Assembly (NCBI GenBank): GCA_020344865.1
Contig: CP070830.1
Span: forward strand, 2,031,655-2,047,213
DNA length: 15,559 nt
Direction of reading: 5' to 3'
Source of the DNA: Planctomycetota bacterium
Lineage (GTDB): Bacteria > Planctomycetota > Phycisphaerae > Sedimentisphaerales > Anaerobacaceae
In this document: positions 1 to 8,158 of the stretch, piece by piece
How the letters are laid out: each line of letters begins with the position of its first letter
Numbering within the stretch: the first letter of the stretch is position 1
Translations under genes and position numbers: made by a program
Notes under the pieces: generated by a model
Told to the model about the DNA's origin: nothing
What the model saw: only the letters and a program-made list of their open reading frames with translations
The model's database searches: none

Positions 1-1
1 G

Positions 2-388
2 AATGTTCGGCTTGCCGCGAGGCTGACCGGCTGGGACATCGATATACTGACGCCGGAGGAATATAACCAGGGCGTTGAGCAGCTGGCGAGTTGCCTCAAG
101 AGCGTCAAGGAGGCTGACGACACGGTGGTTGACAAGCTGATAGCACTTGGAGTCATATCAGTTCTGGATTTGGAGGACGTAGGGGCGGAACCTTTGATAA
201 AGGAGTTGAATGTTGACCCTGTTTTAGCTGAGAAACTGATTGTGGCAGCGGGCGAGGAAGCGAAACGTTTGGCGGCCGAGCCGAAAAAGAAGCAGGCGGA
301 AGGTATTTTACAGCAAGAAGTAAAAGCAACAGATAAAGCCCAAGAAGCGGAAACACATTTGCAGAACAATGCAAACGGCAGCTCATAA
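2..388 (+). CDS. nusA: Transcription termination/antitermination factor NusA, C-terminal part
   Basis: Partial gene: the reading frame is open from base 2, the true start lies before the window, and it ends at TAA 386-388. The first visible residues (NVRLAARLTGWDIDILT) match the end of the second KH RNA-binding domain of NusA, a very conserved stretch. About 70 residues follow that look like the helix-hairpin-helix-type C-terminal region (VVDKLIALGVISVLDLEDVG and onward), then a charged, low-complexity tail. NusA binds RNA polymerase and nascent RNA and modulates pausing, termination and antitermination. Its position 14 bp before infB is the classic nusA-infB arrangement, which supports the call. 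Only 128 residues are visible, so the N-terminal, S1 and first KH domains cannot be judged. Confidence 0.93.
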   Translation, partial: NVRLAARLTGWDIDILTPEEYNQGVEQLASCLKSVKEADDTVVDKLIALGVISVLDLEDVGAEPLIKELNVDPVLAEKLIVAAGEEAKRLAAEPKKKQAEGILQQEVKATDKAQEAETHLQNNANGSS

Positions 389-393
389 GAATC

Positions 394-397
394 GGAG
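394..397 (+). promoter_or_regulatory. Ribosome binding site deciding the infB TTG start
   Basis: GGAG sits 5 nt before TTG at 403. The nearby ATG at 398 is out of frame with infB, and the TTG gives an N terminus (MAVTRVYILAKELGV) that fits the IF2 N-terminal domain, so TTG 403 is the most likely start. Confidence 0.6.
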
Positions 398-402
398 ATG
401 TT

Positions 403-2949
403 TTGGCTGTTACAAGAGTTTACATTTTGGCGAAAGAGCTTGGCGTAAAGAGTTCTGCTATTGTACAAAAGTGCCAGGACGAGGGTCTGGACGTTAAGAA
501 CCACATGTCTTCGATTTCAGCCGGCTTGTCAGCGACTATTCGCGAATGGTTTAGTGAGGGCGAGAACATCACGACAATCGAGACCGCCAAGAAAGTAGAT
601 TTGAAGAAGGTCCGACTCAAAAAGAAGCCGAAGGCAAAACGCCCTGCGAAGAAAGCAGAAGCGAAGAAAACTGCCAAGGTCGAGCCCGCTGAAGCTGAAC
701 CGGAAGCCGAAGTACCTGAGCAAGAAGCGGTAGCTGAGGAAGAGCCGAAGGAACCTGAGCCTATATTACCTGCCGGGCCGATTTTGGAGAAGCCGGAGCC
801 TGCGAAGCTGAGCGGACCGCAAGTAATTCGAATCGAAGAACCAGAGCCACTACCTCCGCCAAAGCCGAGACCGAGAACCAAGTACTATGAGCCCATCACG
901 GAGCCGCTGATGCACAGCGAAGACGAGGAGGTTGAGCGACCATCTTATGCCGGGACATCGGAGAAGAAGCGAGGGCCACGGCGACACAAGGAAAGAACTC
1001 ACGGGCGGCGGCAGGACGAAGCTGATGCGGAATCCAAACGGAGGCTTAGATCAAGTAAATGGCGACAGAGAGATATTGAAGAAAGGCGGGCCCGGCTTGA
1101 AGCCGCCGGTGGTGAGCGTCTTCGTCTAAGGCCGTCCCGTAAGATCGCCACCAAGTCAGAACGCATGCCATCCATAGTGAGCAGGCCCGTCAAAGCCACT
1201 ATAAGTGAGCCGATCACGGTGAAGGATTTGTCCGTGGTTTTGGCGGTCAAATCAGCAGATATCATCGGCAAGTTGATGCAGCAAGGCGTGATAGCCACGG
1301 CGAATCAATCTATCAACTCCGACGTTGCGGAACTGGTTGCCCTGGAATTCGGCACTGAATTAGTTGTAGAACACAAAAGCACGCTGCAAGAGGAGATACA
1401 GTCTGAGTTCGAGCAGCGGGCAAGGAAGCATCTGAAAAAGCGGTCGGTGGTAGCTACAATGTTAGGTCACGTTGACCACGGCAAGACGAGCCTTCTGGAC
1501 AGGATCAGGTCAACGCAGGTAGCCGCCGGCGAGGCGGGCGGTATCACGCAGCATATAGGTGCGTCTCAGGTCAGCTGGGATGATAAGATGGTGACTTTTC
1601 TCGATACTCCTGGCCACGAGGCCTTTACGGCCATGCGGGCCAGGGGCGCCAATATGACGGACGTTGTGGTTCTGACAGTGGCGGCTGACGATGGAGTGAT
1701 GCCACAAACCATCGAGGCGATACACCACGCCAAGGCCGCGGACGTGCCGGTCATTGTGGCACTTAACAAAATAGATTTGCCGGGCGTTGATGTAAGTCGG
1801 GTGTACGGACAGTTGGCCGAGCATGAGCTGACGCCGGTCGAATGGGGTGGCAAGACGGATGTGGTTAAGACCAGCGCGGTTACGGGCGATGGCATCGGAG
1901 ATTTGCTTGAACACCTGGATTACATAGCGGAATTGCTTGACCTGAAGGCCGATGACACGATTCCTGGGACAGGATGGGTGGTCGAAGCAAAGATGTCATC
2001 GCAGCGTGGGCCTGTGGCAACAGTTCTAATCAAAGAAGGCCGGCTAAGCAAGGGCGATATCATTCTGTCCGGCGGCGCCTTCGGTCGAGTGAAGACTTTG
2101 CGAAATAGCTACGGCAAGAGCATAAAAGCAGCAACAAGCTCTATGCCTGTAGAGATAAGCGGGCTAAACGATGTCCCGCGTGCGGGGGACAGGTTCTACT
2201 GTCTGGATGATATCAATAAGGCGAAGGCTGCCGCTGAGGAAACCAAGGTGCGCTCCAGGGAATCCTCACTGGCGAAACGGACCCAAGTGACATTGGATAA
2301 TCTGTTCAGCCAAATAGAGGCGGGCAACGTCAAGGAGTTAAATGTTATCATCCGCGCCGATGTTCAGGGCTCGGTGGACGTTCTTACGAAATACTTGTCT
2401 GAGCTGAGCACAGACGAGGTAAGGATTAATATTTTGCATGCGGCGCCGGGCGGGATTACGGAAGGTGATGTTGTTCTTGCAGAGGCCTCTAACGCGGTCA
2501 TTATCGGCTTCAACGTTGTGAGTGATGAGCGCGCGGCAAAGATTGCAGAAGCCGAAGGTGTTGAGATAAGACTTTACAGTGTAATTTACCGCATAACCGA
2601 AGATTTGGAAAAATCCATGGCTGGTTTGCTTGAGCCTGAGGAGCAGGAGAAGTCTGTTGGCAGGGCCGTGGTAAGAACGCTGTTTAAGATTTCGCGAGTC
2701 GGGACGGTGGCGGGCTGCTATGTGAGTGACGGTGTTGCGAGCAAAAATGCGAAGGTACGTCTGGTGCGCGACAAGATTATAATCAGGGACAATTTGAGTA
2801 TAGAGTCTTTAAAGCATTTCAAAGATGATGCTCGGGAAGTCAAGGCGGGTCTGGAGTGCGGCATCAAGATAGCAAAGTTCGATGATATTAAGGTCGACGA
2901 CGTGTTTGACTTCTACGAAATCGTCAAAACGGCGAGAACAACCCTTTAG
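403..2949 (+). CDS. infB: Translation initiation factor IF-2
   Basis: IF-2 is the GTPase that places initiator fMet-tRNA on the small ribosomal subunit and promotes subunit joining. The 848-residue protein shows the full architecture: an IF2_N module at about residues 3-50; a long Lys/Glu/Pro/Ala-rich linker at about 65-260; a second IF2_N-like module at about 270-322; then the G domain with G1 GHVDHGKT (355-362), G3 DTPGH (401-405), G4 NKID (455-458) and G5 SA (491-492). Beta-barrel and C-terminal fMet-tRNA-binding domains follow to the end. The histidine of the G3 motif, needed for GTP hydrolysis in the family, is present. Start is TTG at 403 with GGAG 5 nt upstream. Length is typical of long IF-2 forms. 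It lies 14 bp after nusA and 38 bp before rbfA, as in many bacterial operons. Confidence 0.98.
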   Translation: MAVTRVYILAKELGVKSSAIVQKCQDEGLDVKNHMSSISAGLSATIREWFSEGENITTIETAKKVDLKKVRLKKKPKAKRPAKKAEAKKTAKVEPAEAEPEAEVPEQEAVAEEEPKEPEPILPAGPILEKPEPAKLSGPQVIRIEEPEPLPPPKPRPRTKYYEPITEPLMHSEDEEVERPSYAGTSEKKRGPRRHKERTHGRRQDEADAESKRRLRSSKWRQRDIEERRARLEAAGGERLRLRPSRKIATKSERMPSIVSRPVKATISEPITVKDLSVVLAVKSADIIGKLMQQGVIATANQSINSDVAELVALEFGTELVVEHKSTLQEEIQSEFEQRARKHLKKRSVVATMLGHVDHGKTSLLDRIRSTQVAAGEAGGITQHIGASQVSWDDKMVTFLDTPGHEAFTAMRARGANMTDVVVLTVAADDGVMPQTIEAIHHAKAADVPVIVALNKIDLPGVDVSRVYGQLAEHELTPVEWGGKTDVVKTSAVTGDGIGDLLEHLDYIAELLDLKADDTIPGTGWVVEAKMSSQRGPVATVLIKEGRLSKGDIILSGGAFGRVKTLRNSYGKSIKAATSSMPVEISGLNDVPRAGDRFYCLDDINKAKAAAEETKVRSRESSLAKRTQVTLDNLFSQIEAGNVKELNVIIRADVQGSVDVLTKYLSELSTDEVRINILHAAPGGITEGDVVLAEASNAVIIGFNVVSDERAAKIAEAEGVEIRLYSVIYRITEDLEKSMAGLLEPEEQEKSVGRAVVRTLFKISRVGTVAGCYVSDGVASKNAKVRLVRDKIIIRDNLSIESLKHFKDDAREVKAGLECGIKIAKFDDIKVDDVFDFYEIVKTARTTL

Positions 2950-2987
2950 GGACAAGCGTACCTTTTTGGGAGGTGTGATGCAATCAT

Positions 2988-3374
2988 ATGGCGACGAGAA
3001 GGCAGGAAAAAGCGGCTCGTGTGACAAGAGAAGTTGTCAGTGATGCAATTGCCAATCATCTTAACGACCCGCGTATAGAAGGATTTGTGAGCGTTACACG
3101 AGTCGAGATGGCGGCTGATTTGCGAAGTGCGTATGTGTATGTGAGCATATTTGGCAGGGATGAGGCGGCCCAGAACAAGACTTTTGCGGCGATAGAGCAT
3201 GCGAGGAGCCGGATACAATCGCTGTTGGCAGGCAGACTGCAATGCAAGTTTTGTCCCGTTCTGCATTTTCGCAGAGACGAAGAATTCAAAAAGACACTTG
3301 AAACCATGCGGCTGATAGACCAGGCCGCCAGTGAGTGGAAACAGAAGGATTCTGTTGACCAAGAGCAAGGCTGA
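2988..3374 (+). CDS. rbfA: 30S ribosome-binding factor RbfA
   Basis: RbfA is a small KH-type RNA-binding protein that assists late 30S maturation (16S rRNA 5' end processing and cold adaptation). The 128-residue product has the family signature order: an N-terminal helix (ATRRQEKAARVTREVVSDAI), the segment HLNDPRIEGFVSVTRVEMAADL, the strand RSAYVYVSIFG, and the late segment LQCKFCPVLHFRRDEEF. Length is normal for the family. A strong Shine-Dalgarno sequence GGGAGGTG at 2968-2975 lies 12 nt before ATG 2988; a closer ATG at 2978 is out of frame. Immediate downstream position from infB is the usual context, making co-transcription with nusA-infB very likely. Confidence 0.95.
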   Translation: MATRRQEKAARVTREVVSDAIANHLNDPRIEGFVSVTRVEMAADLRSAYVYVSIFGRDEAAQNKTFAAIEHARSRIQSLLAGRLQCKFCPVLHFRRDEEFKKTLETMRLIDQAASEWKQKDSVDQEQG

Positions 3375-3431
3375 CTGTAAACTGGCTAATCGGTGTTCAA
3401 TTCACAAGTATATTAGCAAAGAGAGTCTTTC

Positions 3432-4109
3432 ATGAAAAACAGCAGGGAATATGCGAAGAAGGTTCACAAGCTTTACCGTTCATTAAAGCGTAAATATCCG
3501 AAGGTGGAAGCGGCGGCATACGATGAGCCGGCCGAGGCGATAGTGTATGCGCTGTTAAGCGAGGAGATGAGTGAGGCGTGGGCGCAGGCCGCTGCTAATC
3601 GGTTTGATGACCAATTCATTGATTTGAATGACCTGCGTGTTTCACGTATCGAGGAAATTTTGGAGGCGTTGGGAACAGATACGCCCGCAACGAGGAACAT
3701 AGCTTCGACTCTCAACAGGTTCTTGTGTGCGATATTCAATAAGTATAATATGGTCACGCTGGAAGCACTTAAAAAAATGAGCAAGCGCCCCGCCAGACAG
3801 GTTCTCGAGAAGATGGACGGTACCAGCCACTTTGCGGTCAATTATTGCACGCTGACGTCTCTTCGGGGTCACGCCATACCTCTTACGAAGAGGATGATAG
3901 AGTACCTACGAAGCAATCAGTTGGTCCATCCCGAGTCGGATGAACAGGCGATAGAAGGTTTTTTAGCCAGGCAGATTTCAGCTGAGAATGCATACGAGTT
4001 TTACGTCCTTTTGCGGCGTCGAAGTGAAGCGCGCAGGCGCGCGGCAAAGAAAAAGACGACTCGCAAGACAAAAGCTAAGCCTAAAACTACCAGGAAACGC
4101 AAAAAGTAA
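3432..4109 (+). CDS. Unrecognised basic-tailed protein resembling a degenerate HhH-GPD (endonuclease III-like) fold
   Basis: I do not recognise an exact family. The 225-residue protein has a helical core (about 25-190) laid out like endonuclease III: DEPAEAIVYALLSEEMSEAWA (31-51) resembles the start of the glycosylase core, IEEILEALGTDTPATRNIA (73-91) the following helices, and MDGTSHFAVNYCTL (128-141) the helix-hairpin-helix. By eye alignment the catalytic Lys position is Phe134 and the catalytic Asp position Thr152. The C-terminal four-Cys iron-sulfur loop is absent (only Cys99 and Cys139). Residues 196-225 form a Lys/Arg-rich tail, which suggests nucleic-acid binding. It lies 57 bp after rbfA and 13 bp before hisG, with GAGAG at 3421-3425 as a modest ribosome binding site. 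The likely role is non-catalytic DNA or RNA binding, perhaps tied to ribosome or transcription genes; this is inference. Confidence 0.5.
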   Translation: MKNSREYAKKVHKLYRSLKRKYPKVEAAAYDEPAEAIVYALLSEEMSEAWAQAAANRFDDQFIDLNDLRVSRIEEILEALGTDTPATRNIASTLNRFLCAIFNKYNMVTLEALKKMSKRPARQVLEKMDGTSHFAVNYCTLTSLRGHAIPLTKRMIEYLRSNQLVHPESDEQAIEGFLARQISAENAYEFYVLLRRRSEARRRAAKKKTTRKTKAKPKTTRKRKK

Positions 4110-4122
4110 GGAAAGATTTTCG

Positions 4123-4998
4123 ATGTCCGAGAAGGTACTAAAATTAGGTATTCCGGCAGGAAGCCTGCAAAAGGCGACTATTGAACTTTTCAAAAGGGCC
4201 GGCTTCAATATCGCCGACTCCGAAAGGGATTTTCTGCCGCGTATAGATGACGAGCAGATTCAGCCAATCTGTCTTCGCGCTCAAGAGATGAGTAAGTACG
4301 TTGCCGACGGTGTACTTGATGCCGGCATCACCGGCTATGACTGGATAGTGGAGAACGAATCAGACGTAGTCGAGGTCGGCGAACTTGCCTATAGCAAAGC
4401 CACGAGCAAGCCAGCCAGATGGGTGTTAGCTGTGCCTGAGGAATCGAAGGTGGCCAAACCAGAGGACCTTAGGGGTGGTATAGTGGCCACTGAACTGGCC
4501 AACGTCACAAAGAAGTATTTTGCGGACAAGAAAATCGATGTGAAGATTGAATTCAGCTGGGGTGCTACCGAGGTAAAGGCCCGGCTTGTTGATGCAATAG
4601 TGGAGCTCTCGGAAACAGGCACATCTCTGCTCGCAAACAATCTGCGGGTGATAGATACGGTGATAACCTCTACGACAAGATTTATCGCAAACAAGAAATC
4701 CTGGGAAGATAAATTCAAGCGTGAGAAGATTGAAAACATTGCGATTTTGCTTAACGCCGCAATCGATGCCCGCGACCGAGTTGGTTTGAAGATGAACATA
4801 AAAAGAGGTGACCTCGAGTCGATACTGAAGATACTGCCGGCTGAGAAGAGTCCAACCATTTCGGATTTGGCTGATTCGGATTATGTGGCAATAGAGGTAA
4901 TTGTCGAGGGCAAGGTAGAACGTTCTCTGGTTCCGGCGTTAAAACGCGCAGGGGCATCAGGAATAATCACGTATCCGCTCAACAAGGTCATCCACTGA
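4123..4998 (+). CDS. hisG: ATP phosphoribosyltransferase, long form (HisG)
   Basis: HisG catalyses the first step of histidine biosynthesis: ATP plus PRPP gives phosphoribosyl-ATP. The 291-residue product begins LKLGIPAGSLQKATIELFKRAGF, the typical N-terminal substrate-binding lobe, and carries the PRPP-binding stretch DAIVELSETGTSL at 157-169. The C-terminal ~75 residues (from about 215, ending VPALKRAGASGIITYPLNKVIH) match the ACT-like regulatory domain of long-form HisG, so feedback inhibition by histidine and no need for HisZ are expected. I chose ATG 4123 because an earlier in-frame extension overlaps the preceding gene and adds a basic sequence foreign to HisG. The ribosome binding site (AAGGAAAG, about 4108-4115) overlaps the upstream stop codon, pointing to translational coupling. 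No other his genes are visible, so it is separated from the rest of the pathway. Confidence 0.96.
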   Translation: MSEKVLKLGIPAGSLQKATIELFKRAGFNIADSERDFLPRIDDEQIQPICLRAQEMSKYVADGVLDAGITGYDWIVENESDVVEVGELAYSKATSKPARWVLAVPEESKVAKPEDLRGGIVATELANVTKKYFADKKIDVKIEFSWGATEVKARLVDAIVELSETGTSLLANNLRVIDTVITSTTRFIANKKSWEDKFKREKIENIAILLNAAIDARDRVGLKMNIKRGDLESILKILPAEKSPTISDLADSDYVAIEVIVEGKVERSLVPALKRAGASGIITYPLNKVIH

Positions 4999-5018
4999 CC
5001 ATAAACGGCCGGTGATGG

Positions 5019-6875
5019 TTAGTCAGTTGTGGGCGGGTTGAGGTAGATAATTTCGAAGAAAAAACCGTCCGCCCTGCTAACACCATGCAGAACAGACAGA
5101 CCGAAATATTTCCGCACGGTATCAAACTCGGGCAAAAGAGCGAAATTAAACAAATCAAATCCTGCCTGTGAAAATACGAAATGCGGCAGCGGTGCCCCGG
5201 ACCCGGGAGGGATACCCTTTGAGACACTTGCATGCTGTTCTCGACTTTTAGCGGTTTGTTTCATCATCCACCAGAAGAATTCACTCGAGGCTGCGGTATC
5301 TTCCAGACAGGCGATGCCCACAAGCGAAGGCTCGATGGCCGATTTAGCTGACGCGAACCACTTTTCTGAACCAACTGAAACCGCACCGGTGCTGCTCAGC
5401 GTCCGAATGGCGCGGTCAACGGTTGACTCAACGCCGAATATCAAATGAGTGTCGGTTATAGTAAAAGCCATGTTGGGCACTTTGGCGGCAGACGGGTCGC
5501 TCGGTGTCTGCATGGGTGTGACCCCCGACTTCCAAAACGGCATAGCGGAGAGGCTGATTAGATAAATTGTGTGACCCAGCAGTTCACGTTTCGCGTCGGG
5601 ATTGTTCGCCGCTATAAATCTGCTGTGAAGCGTTGAGAGAGACTTTTCAAGTGCTTTACTGTTGCTTGTTGCCACGGCAAAAAGGGTTTCTGTCGGCATT
5701 GAATTCTCAGAGAACGGCTTATTGAAGTTCTGGGTGATTAGGATTTGCGAGCCCAGGTGGTCGATAATGTCATCTTTTATTTTCAGGCCCGGCTCATCGG
5801 GCGACTCAGACGTTGGAAGCGGCATATACATCCAGGCAGCGGCCTGAGGTGAAAAGCTGTTGAGTATGTTGGCGAGTTCAGCGTAGGCCTTTCCAACATT
5901 CAAATTCACAAATGACGTTGAAGAAGTCGACTGTGGAATAAATCTCGGAGGTCTAATCGCAGCAGATTCCAACTCAAGCATTTTGCAAACACCCTTTTTC
6001 GAGCCGTTGATTCTCAGAAATAGTTTGCCATTACAGGAGGTGCCTGGGCGTCTGCCAAGGCCAATTGAACCACCGAAGGCAGCGACATTATCAAAACCGA
6101 GATTATTTATCCATCCCTGTGCCTCGCCTGTCGTGTCTTTAGCAAGCGTCGTCTTGATGAGCTGCTTTATGTTGACGTAGAAACAGATGTCGTTATACGG
6201 CCTCGTGGCTGCGAGGGTCGCGCTATAGTCCGTATCAGCAGCCAGAGAAGGACTTGAGGCGCCTTTGAGGTGCGCGATGATGAACTTAATAAGGTCGAGG
6301 TCGGTCGAGGCCATAAAACAATCGTCAATGAAGCAGTGATTTAGTGTTTGGGAAGCTTCATCAACCGATATTTCGATAGTTACTCCCCGGTAGTCTTCGC
6401 TTCTTTTCTGATGGCCACCCATATCGATATTCTTTTGGAGCATTTTGTCTATTGCTTCTTTGACCTTGTCGATTTTATCGCCCCACTGGGTTATTATCAT
6501 AATCTGCGGCTCGTTCATGTCCTTCGCTTGTTCGGCAAGCACGAAGGCAAGAGCGACTCTGCCTTGGGGCCACGCATCCGCATCGGAAATTGCTCTAAAA
6601 ATGTCGTTATCGTCGAGCTCGCCGATTTTTTTACGCCATTTTTCCCTGGCATCTTCGACAAACGCGGCCATCAGCGGGTCTTTGTAGAGTTTATAAAGAT
6701 TGGTCTTCTCAAACTGCGTTTTTAGCTGGCTGAAATTGTCAATATCCACCAGCCAAATGGTGCGAGGCGGCAGCAGCTCGGCTGTCCTGGGCAAAGCCAC
6801 AGCCTCAGCAACACCGGGTACACAGATAACTAATATAACGGCTGTGGCGAGAGTTACTTTTGAAGGGGATTCCAT
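5019..6875 (-). CDS. Secreted DUF3352-like protein of unknown function
   Basis: The 618-residue protein starts with a clear Sec signal peptide (about residues 1-25: basic start, hydrophobic VTLATAVILVICV, then AEA). The mature N terminus (LLPPRTIWLVDIDNFSQLKTQF, then KLYKDPLMAAFVED) follows the pattern of large secreted planctomycete proteins annotated as DUF3352-like, in which an opening strand-helix unit is followed by repeated alpha/beta units; the segment beginning TLFAVATSNSKALEKSLSTL looks like a second such unit. No catalytic motif is evident. It begins 41 bp after the stop of the HtrA-like protease gene with AAGG 8 nt before the ATG, so the two are probably one operon, and an envelope location shared with the protease is inferred. 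It converges with hisG, with 20 bp between stop codons. Family naming is by pattern only. Confidence 0.7.
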   Translation of the reverse strand: MESPSKVTLATAVILVICVPGVAEAVALPRTAELLPPRTIWLVDIDNFSQLKTQFEKTNLYKLYKDPLMAAFVEDAREKWRKKIGELDDNDIFRAISDADAWPQGRVALAFVLAEQAKDMNEPQIMIITQWGDKIDKVKEAIDKMLQKNIDMGGHQKRSEDYRGVTIEISVDEASQTLNHCFIDDCFMASTDLDLIKFIIAHLKGASSPSLAADTDYSATLAATRPYNDICFYVNIKQLIKTTLAKDTTGEAQGWINNLGFDNVAAFGGSIGLGRRPGTSCNGKLFLRINGSKKGVCKMLELESAAIRPPRFIPQSTSSTSFVNLNVGKAYAELANILNSFSPQAAAWMYMPLPTSESPDEPGLKIKDDIIDHLGSQILITQNFNKPFSENSMPTETLFAVATSNSKALEKSLSTLHSRFIAANNPDAKRELLGHTIYLISLSAMPFWKSGVTPMQTPSDPSAAKVPNMAFTITDTHLIFGVESTVDRAIRTLSSTGAVSVGSEKWFASAKSAIEPSLVGIACLEDTAASSEFFWWMMKQTAKSREQHASVSKGIPPGSGAPLPHFVFSQAGFDLFNFALLPEFDTVRKYFGLSVLHGVSRADGFFFEIIYLNPPTTD

Positions 6876-6916
6876 CTTAACAACCTTTTTATGAAGTCGA
6901 CATTCTTGGTGCCAGA

Positions 6917-7930
6917 CTATCTGGGCTTAGTTTTTTCTTTGAGGAACTCAGGCTCGGCCTTATTGTGTCTTCGGTCGGGCTGCAGGTATCGATAGCCGGT
7001 GTTCGGATTGTCTTTGTCGTATACAAAGGCATCGCGATTTTCGATAAAATGCTTTACGTAATTGATTGGTATGGCAAACCCGAGGCCCCCAAAGAATATA
7101 TATCCCATATTTGTCACGCCGATTACCTCACCGGCGAGGTTAAACAACGGTCCGCCGGAATTACCCGGATTGATGTCGGCATTGGTCTGGAGATAGACAA
7201 GTCCCTCAAAGGCCCTGTTCTTTGTGCTTATGACACCGTTGGTTACGGTCCGCTCCAGGCCCAGCGGATTGCCTATGGCAAAGACCTCCTCACCCACCCT
7301 TATGTTTTCAATGTCGCCGAGGTATGCATATGTGACTACGGTGTCGCCCAAGTCTTCGACTTTCAACAATGCCAGGTCAATGAAAGGATTGATGGCCTCG
7401 ATTTTGACTTTTTTAAATTTCTTTTTCTCAAAGCCGTCCTCGGCTTTTTGAAAAACGGTGATTTCAATCTTTGTTTCTCTCTCAATTACGTGATAATTAG
7501 TTATGAGGTATCCCTGCTCATTGATAAAGAAGCCGGAGCCCATGCCGGCCGGACTTGAGACCTTTACGACGGCCTCGGAGAATGCTTCGACGCATTTTTC
7601 AATGGTTGTTTTCTGCAGGCTGGCCGTTCTATACAACTGACCGGGCGGCTGCCACGGTTCAATGGGTTCAGGACCGAGCGTATTGGCATCGACATCCTCA
7701 GTTGGCAGTGATGATTCAACAACGGCATATTCGTACTCGAGTACCTTTTCCTTGGGGATTCTAAGAATGTCCACGCCGATGTCCATATAAATGAACTCGT
7801 CCTTCTCTGCGAGTATATCGCCGGTTAGTGACTGGCCTTCTTCGAGGACAATGGTATCAGCCCGGCAAAGCACGCAACAGCACGATAGCAAAGCAACAGA
7901 AAGGCACCTGATAATTCTACTCTTGAGCAT
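6917..7930 (-). CDS. Secreted HtrA/DegP-like trypsin-fold serine protease lacking a PDZ domain
   Basis: The 337-residue product has an N-terminal signal sequence (MLKSRIIRCLSVALLSCCCVLCRA), a small beta-rich segment (about 25-70, beginning DTIVLEEGQSLTGDIL) and a trypsin-like domain from about 105 to 295. The triad is visible: His147 in TNYHVI, Asp185 in FIDLALL, Ser258 in PGNSGGPL. The IGNPLGLERTVTNGVIS and NADINPGNSGG segments are typical of HtrA/Deg proteases of envelope quality control. No PDZ domain follows; the chain ends in about 40 charged residues. The frame also opens at GTG 7978, but a promoter puts transcription start near 7981, so ATG 7930 is preferred and gives a proper signal peptide. 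The Cys-rich signal region could be a non-canonical lipoprotein site. It is first gene of the pair with the DUF3352-like protein. Confidence 0.88.
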   Translation of the reverse strand: MLKSRIIRCLSVALLSCCCVLCRADTIVLEEGQSLTGDILAEKDEFIYMDIGVDILRIPKEKVLEYEYAVVESSLPTEDVDANTLGPEPIEPWQPPGQLYRTASLQKTTIEKCVEAFSEAVVKVSSPAGMGSGFFINEQGYLITNYHVIERETKIEITVFQKAEDGFEKKKFKKVKIEAINPFIDLALLKVEDLGDTVVTYAYLGDIENIRVGEEVFAIGNPLGLERTVTNGVISTKNRAFEGLVYLQTNADINPGNSGGPLFNLAGEVIGVTNMGYIFFGGLGFAIPINYVKHFIENRDAFVYDKDNPNTGYRYLQPDRRHNKAEPEFLKEKTKPR

Positions 7931-7987
7931 ACGAGGTCCGGATTTAAGTATTTTCACTGTGTGTGCTGCGTTAGACACAGCATAGGT

Positions 7988-8016
7988 ATTATAAGGACTT
8001 CCCAGTTATATAGCAA
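7988..8016 (-). promoter_or_regulatory. Sigma-70-type promoter for the protease/DUF3352-like operon
   Basis: Read on the minus strand, a perfect TATAAT (7993-7988) is preceded after 17 nt by TTGCTA (8016-8011), four of six matches to TTGACA. Predicted transcription start is near 7981, giving a leader of about 50 nt before ATG 7930. This also argues against the GTG at 7978 as the start codon. Confidence 0.6.
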
Positions 8017-8100
8017 ATTAAAACCTGCCAACTCAGCTAAAAATCGGCGTTTTCGAGTAATGTATTTAACGAAAACGGAAAAAGCCTCAGGACATGCTAA

Positions 8101-8158
8101 GCTTTTGGTCTTTCTCCCAAGCCGCCATATATTTATTTTGGCGGTAAAGACCAATAGC
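8101..8158. repeat. 58-bp imperfect inverted repeat in the divergent intergenic region
   Basis: TTGGTCTTT (8105-8113) is the exact reverse complement of AAAGACCAA (8146-8154), and nested inside it CCGCCA (8122-8127) pairs with TGGCGG (8139-8144). GCT (8101-8103) and AGC (8156-8158) extend the outer stem past one T-T mismatch. A shorter hairpin, CAAAA (8161-8165) with TTTTG (8173-8177), follows directly. There is no T-run on either strand, so it does not look like an intrinsic terminator. It lies about 100 bp before lptF and could be a structured 5' leader or an operator-like site. What binds it is unknown. Confidence 0.6.

Noticed and set aside
561..1180. Charged low-complexity stretch in infB as a possible separate or broken gene
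   Set aside because: It is in frame with and between the two IF2_N modules; such linkers are normal in long IF-2 proteins.
3988..4122. In-frame N-terminal extension of hisG
   Set aside because: It lies inside the preceding gene, is highly basic and unlike HisG, whereas ATG 4123 has a ribosome binding site and the family N terminus.
4994..5027. Possible terminator hairpin between hisG and the DUF3352-like gene (ACTGAC...GTCAGT)
   Set aside because: The arms are short, interrupted by a 4-nt bulge, overlap both stop codons, and there is no T-run on either strand.
6965..7558. A 197-codon plus-strand frame opposite the HtrA-like protease
   Set aside because: The opposite strand encodes a protease with an intact catalytic triad; this frame is its antisense shadow.
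8101..8158. Reading the inverted repeat as an intrinsic terminator
   Set aside because: Neither side carries a T-run, and it lies upstream of genes on both strands rather than after one.
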